Source: Aggregatibacter aphrophilus ATCC 33389
Lineage (GTDB): Bacteria; Pseudomonadota; Gammaproteobacteria; Enterobacterales; Pasteurellaceae
Direction of reading: 5' to 3'
Assembly: GCF_900636915.1 (NCBI RefSeq)
Contig: NZ_LR134327.1
Span: 1,364,001-1,428,000 of the forward strand
DNA length: 64,000 nt
Part shown: positions 1-9,448 of the stretch, piece after piece
How positions within the stretch are numbered: the stretch's first letter is position 1
Layout of the letters: every line of letters starts with the position of its first letter
Position numbers and translations under genes: made by a program
The notes under the pieces: model-generated
Seen by the model: only the letters and a program-made list of their open reading frames with translations
The model's database searches: none
What the model was told of the DNA's origin: nothing

Positions 1-10
1 GTGTCCTTAT

Positions 11-451
11 TTATTTTTTAACTAAAGGTAAATTTGCTGCTCGCCAGCCTGCAATGCCTTCTTTCAAGGAATAAACGTGACTAACTCCTTGTTTTGCCAA
101 AATTTCAGCAGAAGAAGCAGAAGTCACGCCGTTGGCACAAACTAAAATAACAGGCGTTTCTTTATGTTGTTCGATTTTGCCAACATTGTGATTTTTTATT
201 TCGGTAGGAAGCAGGTTTAAACTGTTAATGATATGGCCTTTATTAAAGTCATCCATTGAGCGTAAATCAATAACAACAGCATTTTGGTTGTTGATTAACG
301 CAATAGCTTCAGTATTTTCAATTACTTTGGTTTTGCTGGTGGCTGATTTGATGAAGTGGTAGATAACCATTAGAAAAATAGCGACCCAAGCAACAACAAT
401 TAAAGAATGATTTTTGGCAAATTCAATTACCATTGGCATAAATTCTTCCAT
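11..451 (-). CDS. yibN: YibN-like membrane-anchored rhodanese-domain protein
   Basis: The 146-residue product has one N-terminal membrane anchor (about residues 13-32) followed by a rhodanese domain facing the cytoplasm or periplasm. The domain shows the VVIDLRSMDDFNKGHI segment and a catalytic-loop cysteine in LVCANGVTS. This matches E. coli YibN in length and layout; its sulfurtransferase activity is assumed from the family. I chose the ATG at 451 because MEEFMPMVIEFAKNHS aligns with the YibN start; the frame extends 22 codons further upstream without homology. In relatives yibN precedes grxC/secB, which would lie just outside the window. No strong ribosome site is visible. Confidence 0.85.
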   Translation of the reverse strand: MEEFMPMVIEFAKNHSLIVVAWVAIFLMVIYHFIKSATSKTKVIENTEAIALINNQNAVVIDLRSMDDFNKGHIINSLNLLPTEIKNHNVGKIEQHKETPVILVCANGVTSASSAEILAKQGVSHVYSLKEGIAGWRAANLPLVKK

Positions 452-581
452 ATATTTCTCAATAATTAGGTTTAAAAATAAGGGCTCAAGTATAACTTTA
501 CTTTGACTATTTATCAAAAGTTATTGTTTCTATGGAGGGTGTTGATTTTGTTGAAATAATCATCAAATTTTTGTTTAAAAC

Positions 582-595
582 CTGATATGGATCAT
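582..595 (+). promoter_or_regulatory. FNR-like operator upstream of the Dcu transporter gene
   Basis: CTGATATGGATCAT matches the FNR consensus TTGAT-N4-ATCAA at 8 of 10 specified bases. A possible -10 hexamer (CATACT) lies at 623-628, which would put the site about 45 bases upstream of transcription start, near the usual activator position. Anaerobic induction of dcu genes by FNR is established in enterics; its use here is inference. Confidence 0.45.
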
Positions 596-774
596 AATTT
601 AATGAGAACATTTGAAATCAGCCATACTCAGTGTTACAACATTCTTATATAATTAAGCTGAATTTTGGGCTGTTAAATCCCGATTGCCTTGGGAAGGCAT
701 CTCTATCAAAATATAACTGAGTATAATTTCTTATACGTTACACAGATTTTATTTTCATTCTCTAAGGAGGCAGT

Positions 775-2097
775 ATGTCTGCTATGTTTTTACTTCAATT
801 CGCCATCGTGTTGCTCTGTATTTTGGTCGGTGCACGTGTTGGCGGTATCGGTTTGGGTGTTTTTGGTGGCTTGGGGCTTGCTATTTTGTCTTTCGGTTTT
901 GGTTTAAAACCGGCAGGCTTGCCAATTGACGTTATGTTTATGATTATGGCCGTAGTTGCCGCTGCAGCAGCAATGCAAGCAGCCGGTGGCTTGGACTACA
1001 TGATTAAAATCGCTACCAACATTTTACGTCGTAATCCAAAATACATTACCTTTATGGCGCCGACAGTAACTTGGACGTTTACCTTATTAGCAGGTACAGG
1101 TCACGTTGCTTATTCTGTGTTGCCGGTTATCGCTGAAGTGAGTCGTCAAAACGGTGTTCGTCCGGAACGTCCAATGTCTATGGCGGTTATCGCGTCTCAA
1201 TTTGCGATTGTTGCCAGCCCGATTGCAGCTGCGGTAGTTGCTGTTGTGGCTTATCTTGAACCACAAGGTGTTCACTTGGGTGACGTGTTAATGGTCACCA
1301 TTCCATCGACTGTTCTTGGTCTTTTCTGTGCTTGTTTATTTGTGAACAAAATGGGTAAAGAATTAAAAGATGATCCAGAATACCAACGTCGTTTAAATGA
1401 CCCAAAATATGCTGAAGCCTTTAATTCAACTGTTAGCGGCAAAGAGCTTGAAATCAGCAAAACAGCGAAAATTTCTGTTTCTCTTTTCTTATTCGGTGCA
1501 TTGCTTGTTGTGTTAATGGGTGCAATGCCTTCTCTTCGCCCGGTGTTTGACGGCAAACCGATGGGTATGGCGCACACCATTGAAATCATTATGTTAGCTA
1601 TCGGTGCATTAATTATCTTAACGTGTAAGCCGGATGGCACAGAAATCACCAAAGGTTCTGTTTTCCATGCGGGTATGCGTGCGGTTATCGCTATCTTCGG
1701 TATTGCGTGGTTAGGTGACACCTTAATGCAAGCGCATATGGACGAAGTTAAAGGTTTAGTAAAAGGTTTAGTTGAAACTGCACCTTGGACATTTGCCTTC
1801 GCCTTGTTCGTACTTTCTGTACTCGTAAACAGTCAAGGCGCTACCGTAGCGACCTTGTTCCCATTGGGTATTGCTCTTGGTATTCCACCGGCAATCTTGA
1901 TTGGTGTGTTTGTTGCGGTAAACGGCTATTTCTTTATCCCGAACTACGGTCCAATCATCGCTTCACTTGACTTTGATACCACGGGTACTACTCGAATCGG
2001 TAAATACATTTTCAACCACAGTTTCATGCTACCGGGTTTATTAAGTATGGCATTTTGCTTAGGTTTTGGTTTGTTATTTGCCAATATCTTGCTATAA
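775..2097 (+). CDS. dcuB: Anaerobic C4-dicarboxylate transporter, Dcu family (DcuB-like)
   Basis: This 440-residue, very hydrophobic protein belongs to the DcuA/DcuB family, which exchanges fumarate, malate, aspartate and succinate during anaerobic fumarate respiration. Family signatures include [29 protein letters not shown] and the C-terminal [18 protein letters not shown]. The GTGHV segment is closer to DcuB than to DcuA, but the N-terminus and the [10 protein letters not shown] segment resemble DcuA, so the subtype is uncertain. An AAGGAGG site 6 bases before the ATG fixes the start. It is monocistronic, with an FNR-like site upstream and a strong terminator downstream. Confidence 0.93.
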   Translation: MSAMFLLQFAIVLLCILVGARVGGIGLGVFGGLGLAILSFGFGLKPAGLPIDVMFMIMAVVAAAAAMQAAGGLDYMIKIATNILRRNPKYITFMAPTVTWTFTLLAGTGHVAYSVLPVIAEVSRQNGVRPERPMSMAVIASQFAIVASPIAAAVVAVVAYLEPQGVHLGDVLMVTIPSTVLGLFCACLFVNKMGKELKDDPEYQRRLNDPKYAEAFNSTVSGKELEISKTAKISVSLFLFGALLVVLMGAMPSLRPVFDGKPMGMAHTIEIIMLAIGALIILTCKPDGTEITKGSVFHAGMRAVIAIFGIAWLGDTLMQAHMDEVKGLVKGLVETAPWTFAFALFVLSVLVNSQGATVATLFPLGIALGIPPAILIGVFVAVNGYFFIPNYGPIIASLDFDTTGTTRIGKYIFNHSFMLPGLLSMAFCLGFGLLFANILL

Positions 2098-2117
2098 ACC
2101 AATTTGAATTTTATACA

Positions 2118-2150
2118 AATAGCACCTTTCTTAAGGTGCTATTTTTTTTG
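2118..2150 (+). terminator. Rho-independent terminator after the Dcu gene
   Basis: A perfect 11-bp stem (AATAGCACCTT / AAGGTGCTATT) with a 4-base loop is followed by a run of T. It lies about 20 bases after the dcuB stop codon. Confidence 0.93.
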
Positions 2151-2273
2151 TTTTAAATTTAAACAGCAAATATAAAATCACTAAAAATTAGAATAAAATT
2201 AATTATCATTTGTTATAAGGATGTTATGATATAGCACTTTCATTAAAGTGATTTTTAAGGACAAATAAACGTT

Positions 2274-4022
2274 ATGATGATTGATAAACGGCTGATAAAC
2301 ACAGTCGAGGATAGCAAAAAATGGATTGCTATTAATGTGTTATGGAACTGGGTTGCCTTAATTGGCGGGATTATAAGTGCGGTGGTATTTGCCATTTGTT
2401 TGCAATGGGCGTTTGAGCGCACACTTACGCTACAAAGTGCGGTCATTTTTACTGTCGTTTTGGTTGCTTGTTTGGCGTTGCGTGCTTGGGCAGGAAAAAT
2501 GGCGGTGAAAGCCTCCTATAAAGCGAGTACGCAAGTGAAGCATAAATTGCGCACGCTGATTTATCAAAAACTGTCTTCCATGCCGCTAAATCAGGTCAAC
2601 CAACAATCTACTTCTTCTGTGATCCAAGTGGCATCTGAAGGGGTGGAACAACTGGAAATTTATTTCGGCCGTTATCTTCCGCAGTTGTTTTATAGCCTGC
2701 TTGCGCCGCTTACATTGTTTGTTTTCCTGGTCTTTTTTAGCGCACCGACCTCGTTAATTCTTTTGGTTTGCGTACCGTTAATTCCAATGTCCATCATTAC
2801 GGTAAATAAAATTGCGAAACGTTTATTGGCGAAATATTGGTCTATTTATGTCGGGTTAGGCAGTAGCTTTTTGGATAACCTACAAGGCTTGATTACCTTA
2901 AAAATCTATCAAGATGACGATTACAAAGCCAAACAAATGGATATCGAAGCGGAGAATTTCCGTACCATCACCATGAAAGTGCTGACCATGCAGCTAAACT
3001 CTGTTTCTTTAATGGATTTATTGGCTTACGGGGGTGCGGCACTAGGGATTTTGACGGCACTTTTACAATACCAAGACGGCAATTTAAGCATTTTTGGTGT
3101 TATTTTATTCATTTTGCTTTCTTCCGAATTTTTCATTCCGTTACGCTTACTGGGTTCTTTCTTCCATGTGGCAATGAACGGTAAGGCGGCTTCAGAAAAA
3201 ATCTTTACCTTGTTGGATACCCCGGTGGAAGAAAACAAAAGTGCGGTGGATTTTCCGGCTAAAAATGAAGTCACCGTGCAAATTAAGGATTTACATTTTG
3301 CCTATTCTGTAGAAAAACCGGCCATCAATGGCCTAAACCTTAATATTCAACCGAAGAAATTAACGGTTTTTGTGGGTAAAAGCGGTTGTGGTAAATCGAC
3401 GCTGGTTTCCTTGCTTATGGGCTTTTATCAAGTACAGCAAGGGGAAATTTTGTTTAACGGTGTCGATATTAAACAAATTAACCGTCATTCCTTATATCGT
3501 CATGTTTCGTTGGTGAGCCACAGCAGTTACATTTTCAAAGGCAGCCTCAGAGAAAATATGTTAATGGCATTGTCCGATGCTTCTGATGACGCTATTTATC
3601 AATGCTTAGAACAAGTGAATTTGGCGAATTTCGTCCGTGAAAACGGCGGGTTGGATATGACCTTATTAAGTCGCGGAACTAACTTGTCCGGCGGTCAAAT
3701 TCAACGTTTAGCGTTGGCGCGAGCGTTGTTGCACAATACCGACTTATACGTTTTCGATGAAGCCACCAGTAACATCGACGTAGAAAGTGAAGAAATCATT
3801 CTGCAATTTATTCAACAGCTTAAACACGAAAAAACCATCGTCATGATTTCTCACCGTCTGGCGAATGCGGTGAATGCCGATCAAATTTATGTGTTACAAA
3901 GCGGTCACTTGGCAGAATCGGGCGATCATGCTTCTTTAATGACTGAAAACGGAATTTATGCAGAAATGTTTAATCAACAAAAGAATTTAGAAAATATCAG
4001 AACGGGGGCAAATCATGCGTAA
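2274..4022 (+). CDS. cydD: Thiol reductant ABC exporter subunit CydD
   Basis: This is one half of the heterodimeric CydDC exporter, which moves glutathione and cysteine to the periplasm and is required for cytochrome bd assembly. The 582-residue protein has an N-terminal six-helix membrane domain (to about residue 320) and a C-terminal ATPase. Walker A (GKSGCGKST) is near residue 367, the signature LSGGQ near 472, and Walker B (YVFDEATSNID) near 493. Two ATGs are in tandem at 2274 and 2277 and either could be the start. The gene overlaps cydC by 8 bases, so the subunits are translationally coupled. Confidence 0.95.
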   Translation: MMIDKRLINTVEDSKKWIAINVLWNWVALIGGIISAVVFAICLQWAFERTLTLQSAVIFTVVLVACLALRAWAGKMAVKASYKASTQVKHKLRTLIYQKLSSMPLNQVNQQSTSSVIQVASEGVEQLEIYFGRYLPQLFYSLLAPLTLFVFLVFFSAPTSLILLVCVPLIPMSIITVNKIAKRLLAKYWSIYVGLGSSFLDNLQGLITLKIYQDDDYKAKQMDIEAENFRTITMKVLTMQLNSVSLMDLLAYGGAALGILTALLQYQDGNLSIFGVILFILLSSEFFIPLRLLGSFFHVAMNGKAASEKIFTLLDTPVEENKSAVDFPAKNEVTVQIKDLHFAYSVEKPAINGLNLNIQPKKLTVFVGKSGCGKSTLVSLLMGFYQVQQGEILFNGVDIKQINRHSLYRHVSLVSHSSYIFKGSLRENMLMALSDASDDAIYQCLEQVNLANFVRENGGLDMTLLSRGTNLSGGQIQRLALARALLHNTDLYVFDEATSNIDVESEEIILQFIQQLKHEKTIVMISHRLANAVNADQIYVLQSGHLAESGDHASLMTENGIYAEMFNQQKNLENIRTGANHA

Positions 4023-5673
4023 GAATGGATTTGTCGTCATGTGGCAGCTCATGAAATTGGTGACGCCATTGGCGCATATCATGAGTTTCACCATTATTAT
4101 GGGTACCCTCGGTTTCCTCAGCGCTATTTTCATTATGGTGCTGGGTGCGATGGGTTTGTCGGAATTGCTTAATTTCCACTCCCATTTAAATTTATCGCAA
4201 ATTTTGACCACACTTATTGTGCTTGCGGTAGCGCGTGGCATTTTGCGTTATTTGGAACAAATGTCCGGCCATTACATCGCCTTCAAATTATTGGCGTTGT
4301 TGCGCGACAAAGTATTCAGCGCATTGCGTCGTTTGGCGTTTGTGAAATTGCAGGACAAACAATCCGGTCAATTGCTTTCTTTGGTTACCAACGACATTGA
4401 ATTGTTGGAAGTGTTTTATGCTCACACCATCGCGCCGATCGCCATTGCCTTTTTAACCTCAGGTATCTTGTTGGCAGTGTTCGCTCATATTTCTTGGTGG
4501 TTTGTGTTAGTGGCATTTTTAGCGTATGTCACCATCGGCATTATTTTGCCTATCGTCACCACCCAAATGGCGCGTGAAGATGGTCGTAAATACCGTGAGC
4601 TGGTCGGCGAAATGAACGATTTCTTCCTCGACAGCATTCGCGGTATGAAAGAAATTCAACTTTTCGGCAACGAGGAAAAACGCTTACAGGAAATCCACCA
4701 ACGCAGTGAAAAAATCGACCAAGCCTTTTTAAAAATCAAACAACAAGAAGGCAACGTGCGTTCGTTCACCGAAATCGCGGTGTCTTTCTTCAATATCCTG
4801 ATTTTATTGGTGGGTTTAACCCTCTTTGCTTACGACTACATTGATTTTGCCGGCTTGCTCATTGGTGTGATTTTATTGATGTCTAGTTACGGCCCGGTGA
4901 TTGCTTTAAGTAACCTGTCCAACAACTTATTGCAAACCCTCGCCAGCGGCGAACGTGTCTTGGCATTATTGGCAGAACAACCGGAATTAAAAGACGTAGA
5001 AAATGGCGTGAACATTGCTGATGTGCAGCAAATTAACGTAGAAAACGTCAGCTTTGCTTATGCGGACGAACAAATTTTGTCTGATGTGAATTTGCAGCTC
5101 AATAAAGGCGAAATTCTCGGTATTCATGGTCGCAGCGGCAGCGGTAAAAGTACCCTTTTGAAATTAATTATGCGTTTTTACGATCCGCAACAAGGCCGTA
5201 TTCGCATTAACGATACGGACTTAAAAAACATTAATACGGTGAATTTGCGCGACAATATCGCTTACATCACCCAACAAACCTATATTTTCAATGAAACGGT
5301 GTATGAAAATATTGTGTTGGCAAACCGCAAGGCAACGAAAGAGCAAGTGATTGAAGCGGCGAAAAAAGCCTCCATTCATGAATTTATCATGAGCTTACCG
5401 GAAGGCTACGACACCAAAATCACTGAAATGGGGAACAACCTTTCCGACGGTGAAAAACAACGTATCGGTATCGCCCGCGCCTTCTTGCACAATGCGCCGA
5501 TTATTTTGTTGGACGAACCGACCAGTAATCTGGATAGCTTAAACGAAGCCATTATTTTGCAATCCTTGCTAAACGTGAAAGCAGAAAAACTGATCATCCT
5601 AGTGAGCCATCGCGCCTCTACCATGGCAATTTGTGATCAGGTTATTCCTATCGCCAACGGACGAATGTCATAG
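4015..5673 (+). CDS. cydC: Thiol reductant ABC exporter subunit CydC
   Basis: This is the partner subunit of CydD. The 552-residue protein has a membrane domain (about residues 15-310) and an ATPase with Walker A GRSGSGKST near residue 372, Walker B IILLDEPTSNLD and the D-loop following it. The signature motif reads LSDGE instead of LSGGQ, a degenerate form also seen in other CydC proteins, so one of the two composite ATP sites is probably weak. The start codon lies within the last codons of cydD. An inverted-repeat terminator follows the stop. Confidence 0.95.
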   Translation: MRKNGFVVMWQLMKLVTPLAHIMSFTIIMGTLGFLSAIFIMVLGAMGLSELLNFHSHLNLSQILTTLIVLAVARGILRYLEQMSGHYIAFKLLALLRDKVFSALRRLAFVKLQDKQSGQLLSLVTNDIELLEVFYAHTIAPIAIAFLTSGILLAVFAHISWWFVLVAFLAYVTIGIILPIVTTQMAREDGRKYRELVGEMNDFFLDSIRGMKEIQLFGNEEKRLQEIHQRSEKIDQAFLKIKQQEGNVRSFTEIAVSFFNILILLVGLTLFAYDYIDFAGLLIGVILLMSSYGPVIALSNLSNNLLQTLASGERVLALLAEQPELKDVENGVNIADVQQINVENVSFAYADEQILSDVNLQLNKGEILGIHGRSGSGKSTLLKLIMRFYDPQQGRIRINDTDLKNINTVNLRDNIAYITQQTYIFNETVYENIVLANRKATKEQVIEAAKKASIHEFIMSLPEGYDTKITEMGNNLSDGEKQRIGIARAFLHNAPIILLDEPTSNLDSLNEAIILQSLLNVKAEKLIILVSHRASTMAICDQVIPIANGRMS

Positions 5674-5691
5674 TTAAGGCTTTTTGAACAT

Positions 5692-5750
5692 AAAAGAGCG
5701 GTGGGTTTTCGCGGTGTTTTAAAACGCTAGGAAAATCCACCGTACTTTTT
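5692..5750. terminator. Bidirectional terminator from a degenerate inverted uptake-signal pair
   Basis: The arms AAAAGAGCGGTGGGTTTTC and GAAAATCCACCGTACTTTT pair imperfectly and are flanked by A and T runs. Each arm is one or two changes from the uptake signal AAGTGCGGT. It separates the convergent cydC and the downstream minus-strand gene. Confidence 0.8.
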
Positions 5751-6640
5751 TATTCATCTACCGTTATGGCATTATTTATCGCCTGCCAAACTTTATTGTC
5801 TTCATGTGGCACGGCATCTTGTACCCAATACCACCAAAAATAGCCGCCGACATAATTTTCCACATATTTCGGCATGGAATAATAACGTGTCGCCATTTTG
5901 ACTTTGCTTTGGATCGTGGCATTTTCTTTGGTATTGCCACATTCGCCAATGCCTAGCCCTGAGTGAGGGAATATTTTTGTAAGACCTTCAAAGATTTCCT
6001 GCCAGTTCGGTTGGTAACCATCATTGTCATCTTCGTAATAGCTAACCAAGACATAATTCAAGTTTTCTTTCATATCTTGTGGAATGTACCGTTTAAGCCA
6101 TTCCTCCATAGTGCCTTTCTGCTTTTCCGGTGCGAAATAATAACTAGTAAGCGCGCTTTCCGCCTGTTTGGATTGAATAAATTTATAGGCGTCATAAATC
6201 TTTGCAGCAACTAAGGCGTCATTACCAAGCCAGTCGCCGTTTACTTCATTACCGATTTCCCAAATATCCACATAATCAGCGAGGGCGGCATAAGACTCTT
6301 GAAAGCGTTTTAAATAACCGGCCTTGCTATATTTTTTCATGTCATAAGAATCCACCGGCGTGGCCATAATGTAAGCAACGTCATGAATTTGCTGAAATAG
6401 CGATTGATATTCTTTCGGTGAGACATCTTTTGACATCACAATTCGCACTGTTGGCTTTGCCTTCATTGCCTTGATGGCTTCTATAATTTGCACGGTTTTT
6501 TCTTCCCCTTCCCAGCTGTCATCCACGGTAATGCCATAAATTTGTGTATGCTGAAAATGGTTTTTTGGCGTATCTGCGTTGGCTGGAGACAAGGCGTTAA
6601 GTAAAATAAAAAAATAGATTAACGTAAGGTATTTTTTCAT
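5750..6640 (-). CDS. Secreted putative glycoside hydrolase, clan GH-A-like
   Basis: The 296-residue product starts with a signal peptide (MKKYLTLIYFFILLNALSPANA), so it should be periplasmic or secreted. The sequence reads like a TIM-barrel glycosidase. The strand-4 motif IWEIGNEVNGDW places a candidate acid/base Glu at about residue 132, and GIGECGN places a candidate nucleophile Glu at about residue 233. That spacing of about 100 residues is typical of clan GH-A, and the aromatic C-terminal YFWWYWVQD segment fits a sugar-binding strand 8. I cannot assign the GH family or substrate. The gene stands alone between two terminators. Confidence 0.7.
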   Translation of the reverse strand: MKKYLTLIYFFILLNALSPANADTPKNHFQHTQIYGITVDDSWEGEEKTVQIIEAIKAMKAKPTVRIVMSKDVSPKEYQSLFQQIHDVAYIMATPVDSYDMKKYSKAGYLKRFQESYAALADYVDIWEIGNEVNGDWLGNDALVAAKIYDAYKFIQSKQAESALTSYYFAPEKQKGTMEEWLKRYIPQDMKENLNYVLVSYYEDDNDGYQPNWQEIFEGLTKIFPHSGLGIGECGNTKENATIQSKVKMATRYYSMPKYVENYVGGYFWWYWVQDAVPHEDNKVWQAINNAITVDE

Positions 6641-6710
6641 TGCTATCTTCTTTTGACTAACAAACCTAATGTAGTTTTAGAAGGTATTCTCACCGATTGG
6701 TTCTGTTTGA

Positions 6711-6771
6711 GAAAAGTGCGGTAGATTTTCAGCATGTTTTTAAAACAATTAGAAAACCCACCGCACTTTTC
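6711..6771. terminator. Inverted uptake-signal pair
   Basis: GAAAAGTGCGGTAGATTTTC and GAAAACCCACCGCACTTTTC form a long stem. The pair carries two copies of the uptake signal in opposite orientation and can act as a terminator in either direction. It lies just upstream of the glycosidase gene. Confidence 0.75.
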
Positions 6772-6777
6772 GATACA

Positions 6778-6811
6778 AACAAAAATCCCACAGGATGACC
6801 AATGGGATTTT
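6778..6811 (-). terminator. Terminator after the small symporter subunit gene
   Basis: On the minus strand AAAATCCCA pairs with TGGGATTTT and is followed by a T-rich stretch. It lies about 18 bases after the stop codon of the 30-residue gene at 6829-6921. Confidence 0.8.
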
Positions 6812-6828
6812 CTTTTGAATTGCTTAAA

Positions 6829-6921
6829 TTATTCTTTCGGTAATCTGATTACGGAAATCAATAATCCGCCCCAGATGATGATGAGCGCGATAGCCATCAT
6901 GAAAATTGCGTTGGTTGACAT
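6829..6921 (-). CDS. Small membrane protein, MetS-like partner of an NSS symporter
   Basis: A 30-codon gene encodes MSTNAIFMMAIALIIIWG followed by GLLISVIRLPKE, a single membrane helix with a short positively charged tail. It starts one base after the stop codon of the symporter gene, with an AAGGAG site inside the end of that gene. Tiny partner subunits of this type (MetS with MetP in Corynebacterium) are known next to NSS-family transporters and are required for transport there. The assignment rests on size, topology and position. Confidence 0.8.
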   Translation of the reverse strand: MSTNAIFMMAIALIIIWGGLLISVIRLPKE

Positions 6922-6922
6922 C

Positions 6923-8422
6923 TTATTTTTCTCCTTGTGTTTGTGTGAGATTTTTCCACGGTAAACGGGAAAGTAAGAAACTGATGATCACTAAGCCGAT
7001 CGCCATGCCCCAGCCGAAGGTGTTAACGAACCATTCCGGATATCCTTCGTAGCCGTTTGTTAATACTTTGGAGGCTTCTTTGTAAAGCATGAACGCTAAT
7101 ACGCCGGTGGTGATCACAATGCAGGCTTTCCAGATTGCGCCGACTTTGAAAGAACTGGTTTCGTTCAAGTGTTCACCAAGTTCTTTTAATCTTCCGGTAA
7201 CGATAATGGAGAGTAAAGAGAAGAACGCTACGGCAACGATACCGAACATGTTGACGAAGTTGTCCATGGTATCAAGCATTGGTAAGCCGGCTGCCGTACC
7301 AAACAATAAGGTAGATGCGACCATCATTGGTAAGCCAACCAAGAATGTGGCATGTGCACGACGTAAGCGTAATTTATCTTGTACTGCCGCAATGATAACT
7401 TCTAATACGGAAATAAAAGAAGTTAAGCCGGCGAAAACTAAAGAACCAAAGAATAACACGCCCAATAATTGACCTAACGGCGCTTGGTTAATGATGGTTG
7501 GGAACGCAAAGAACGCTAAGCCGATACCACCTTTGGCCACTTCGCTGACATCTTGTCCGTTCGCGACAGCAATGAAACCTAGCGCAGAGAACACGCCGAT
7601 ACCCGCTAAGACTTCAAAGCTACTGTTAGCAAAGCCAACCACTAAGCCTACACCGGTTAAATCCGATTCTTTTTTCAAGTAAGAGGCATAAGTCAACATG
7701 ATGCCGAAGCAAATGGAAAGCGAGAAGAAGATTTGACCATATGCGGCAATCCAAACGCTTGGGTCGGCTAATTTTTCCCAGTTTGGTGAGAATAAAGCAT
7801 CAAGACCTTTTTCTGCACCCGGTAAGAACAAGGAATAGACCACTAAGGTAATGAACATGATCACCAAAATTGGCATGAAGATAACGGAAGAACGCGCCAC
7901 GCCTTTTTGTACGCCAAAAGAAAGAATCAACAAAGTGATAATCCACACGGCAAGTAACGGACCGACAACTGTGTCAACGAAATCCAAGCTTAATGCCACA
8001 TCGCTTGCCATCTTAATGTGTTCATGTAAGAAGAAATCTACCGGGTTGCTACCCCAAGCGGATCTGAAGGAATAATAAGCGTAGCTCGCAGCCCAGCCAA
8101 GAATAACCGCATAGTAAAGACCAATAATCACGTTGATCATCACTTGCCACCAACCGAAGGTTTCAAAGGCGGTTTTGAGTTTGCGATAAGCTAATGGCGG
8201 GGACGCACGAAATTTATGGCCTAAGGCATAATCTAAGAAAACTAATGGAATACCGGCAGTTAGTAATGCCACGATGTAAGGGATAATAAAGGCACCACCG
8301 CCGTTTTCATAAGTAACATAAGGGAAACGCCAAATGTTTCCCAAGCCGACTGCCGAACCGATCGCCGCAAAAATAAAGGCTCTGCGTCCGGAGAATGTTT
8401 CACGTTTATGTGTTTGAGTCAT
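6923..8422 (-). CDS. Sodium-dependent amino-acid symporter, NSS (SNF) family
   Basis: The 499-residue inner-membrane protein has about 12 hydrophobic segments. The first shows the family hallmark [20 protein letters not shown], the unwound helix 1 that binds sodium and substrate. The family co-transports an amino acid, or in some cases another small amine, with Na+. The substrate cannot be read from sequence; the small partner subunit downstream suggests the MetP-like branch (methionine/alanine). The ATG at 8422 starts [20 protein letters not shown]. It is probably transcribed with the downstream 30-codon gene. Confidence 0.93.
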   Translation of the reverse strand: MTQTHKRETFSGRRAFIFAAIGSAVGLGNIWRFPYVTYENGGGAFIIPYIVALLTAGIPLVFLDYALGHKFRASPPLAYRKLKTAFETFGWWQVMINVIIGLYYAVILGWAASYAYYSFRSAWGSNPVDFFLHEHIKMASDVALSLDFVDTVVGPLLAVWIITLLILSFGVQKGVARSSVIFMPILVIMFITLVVYSLFLPGAEKGLDALFSPNWEKLADPSVWIAAYGQIFFSLSICFGIMLTYASYLKKESDLTGVGLVVGFANSSFEVLAGIGVFSALGFIAVANGQDVSEVAKGGIGLAFFAFPTIINQAPLGQLLGVLFFGSLVFAGLTSFISVLEVIIAAVQDKLRLRRAHATFLVGLPMMVASTLLFGTAAGLPMLDTMDNFVNMFGIVAVAFFSLLSIIVTGRLKELGEHLNETSSFKVGAIWKACIVITTGVLAFMLYKEASKVLTNGYEGYPEWFVNTFGWGMAIGLVIISFLLSRLPWKNLTQTQGEK

Positions 8423-8742
8423 GGAACAACCTGTTAAAGTTAAAAAATGTTAGGGAGCCAATATAAATCAATAAAAACGCTAGTCAATAGAGATAAATCA
8501 CTATTTATATAAAATTTACGTTATTTTTCTGCAAATAAATATTGTTTTGTAGATTTTTGTTCTGTTTTTATTGTTTGTTTTTAGAATAAAAAGATGAATT
8601 TAAAATAAAACTAAATTTAACTGCTAAAAAATAGGGAAAAGTGCCGAATAAAAAGCTAGATAAAAAATTTTTCCTTAAATCGTCAGAATCAAAAGGGAAA
8701 AATTTAAACTTTCATCCAATTGGTGTAAAGTATTCATAAATT
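8423..8742. other. AT-rich divergent intergenic region
   Basis: These 320 bases separate the symporter gene from rluE and hold no gene I can support. Promoters for both flanking genes must lie here, but none stands out. An inverted repeat (AAATTTTTCC at 8665-8674, GGAAAAATTT at 8696-8705) is present. There is also a near-miss uptake signal (AAGTGCCG) near 8639. Confidence 0.7.
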
Positions 8743-8784
8743 TTGAATTACCTAACTCTTATACAATTCATGTCTTTTCATTGT

Positions 8785-9444
8785 ATGAAGAACAAGGCGA
8801 AAACACGTAATCGAGCATTTAATTTTCGCAACGTTTCTAAATCTAAAACCACTTTTTCCCAAACGAAGGTTATTTTATTTAATAAACCGTTTGACGTGTT
8901 ATGCCAGTTCACCGATGAGGCAGGACGCAGCACGTTAAAAGATTTTATTAATGTGGCGGGGGTTTACCCCATAGGCAGGTTGGATCGCGATAGTGAAGGG
9001 TTGCTGTTATTAACCAATAACGGCGACATTCAACATCGCTTGGCGGAACCCAAGTTTAAAATGGAAAAAACGTATTGGGTGCAAGTGGAAGGCGTGCCGG
9101 ATGAAATCGCTTTGGAACGGTTACGGCGCGGAGTAGAATTAAACGATGGCATGACGTTGCCTGCTAAAGTGCGGTTGATTTCCGAGCCGAATTTTCTGTG
9201 GCCGCGGGTTCCGCCTATTCGAGAACGTAAAAATATTCCTACCGCGTGGCTGGAAATTAAAATTTATGAAGGACGCAATCGACAAGTTCGCCGCATGACG
9301 GCACATATCGGGTTTCCGACATTGCGTTTGATTCGTTATCAACAGGCGGGGTTTAGCCTGCAACATTTGGCGCCGAAAACTTACCGCACTTTAACACAAG
9401 ATGAACTAAAACAACTTTATCAATCACTTGGATTAACCATTTAA
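8785..9444 (+). CDS. rluE: 23S rRNA pseudouridine synthase RluE
   Basis: RluE belongs to the RsuA/RluB/E/F family and converts U2457 of 23S rRNA to pseudouridine. The catalytic motif [17 protein letters not shown] contains the essential Asp, and the C-terminal [20 protein letters not shown] is the family KLR-like motif. There is no S4 domain, as expected for RluE. I chose the ATG at 8785, giving 219 residues beginning [12 protein letters not shown], which is near the E. coli length. An ATG at 8770 and a TTG at 8743 are in frame, and no clear ribosome site decides between them. The downstream MgtC-like gene starts 4 bases after the stop. Confidence 0.9.
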   Translation: MKNKAKTRNRAFNFRNVSKSKTTFSQTKVILFNKPFDVLCQFTDEAGRSTLKDFINVAGVYPIGRLDRDSEGLLLLTNNGDIQHRLAEPKFKMEKTYWVQVEGVPDEIALERLRRGVELNDGMTLPAKVRLISEPNFLWPRVPPIRERKNIPTAWLEIKIYEGRNRQVRRMTAHIGFPTLRLIRYQQAGFSLQHLAPKTYRTLTQDELKQLYQSLGLTI

Positions 9445-9448
9445 TATT

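Noticed and set aside
6734..6964. Plus-strand 76-codon frame across the small symporter subunit
   Set aside because: It runs antisense to the well-supported 30-codon gene and its terminator.
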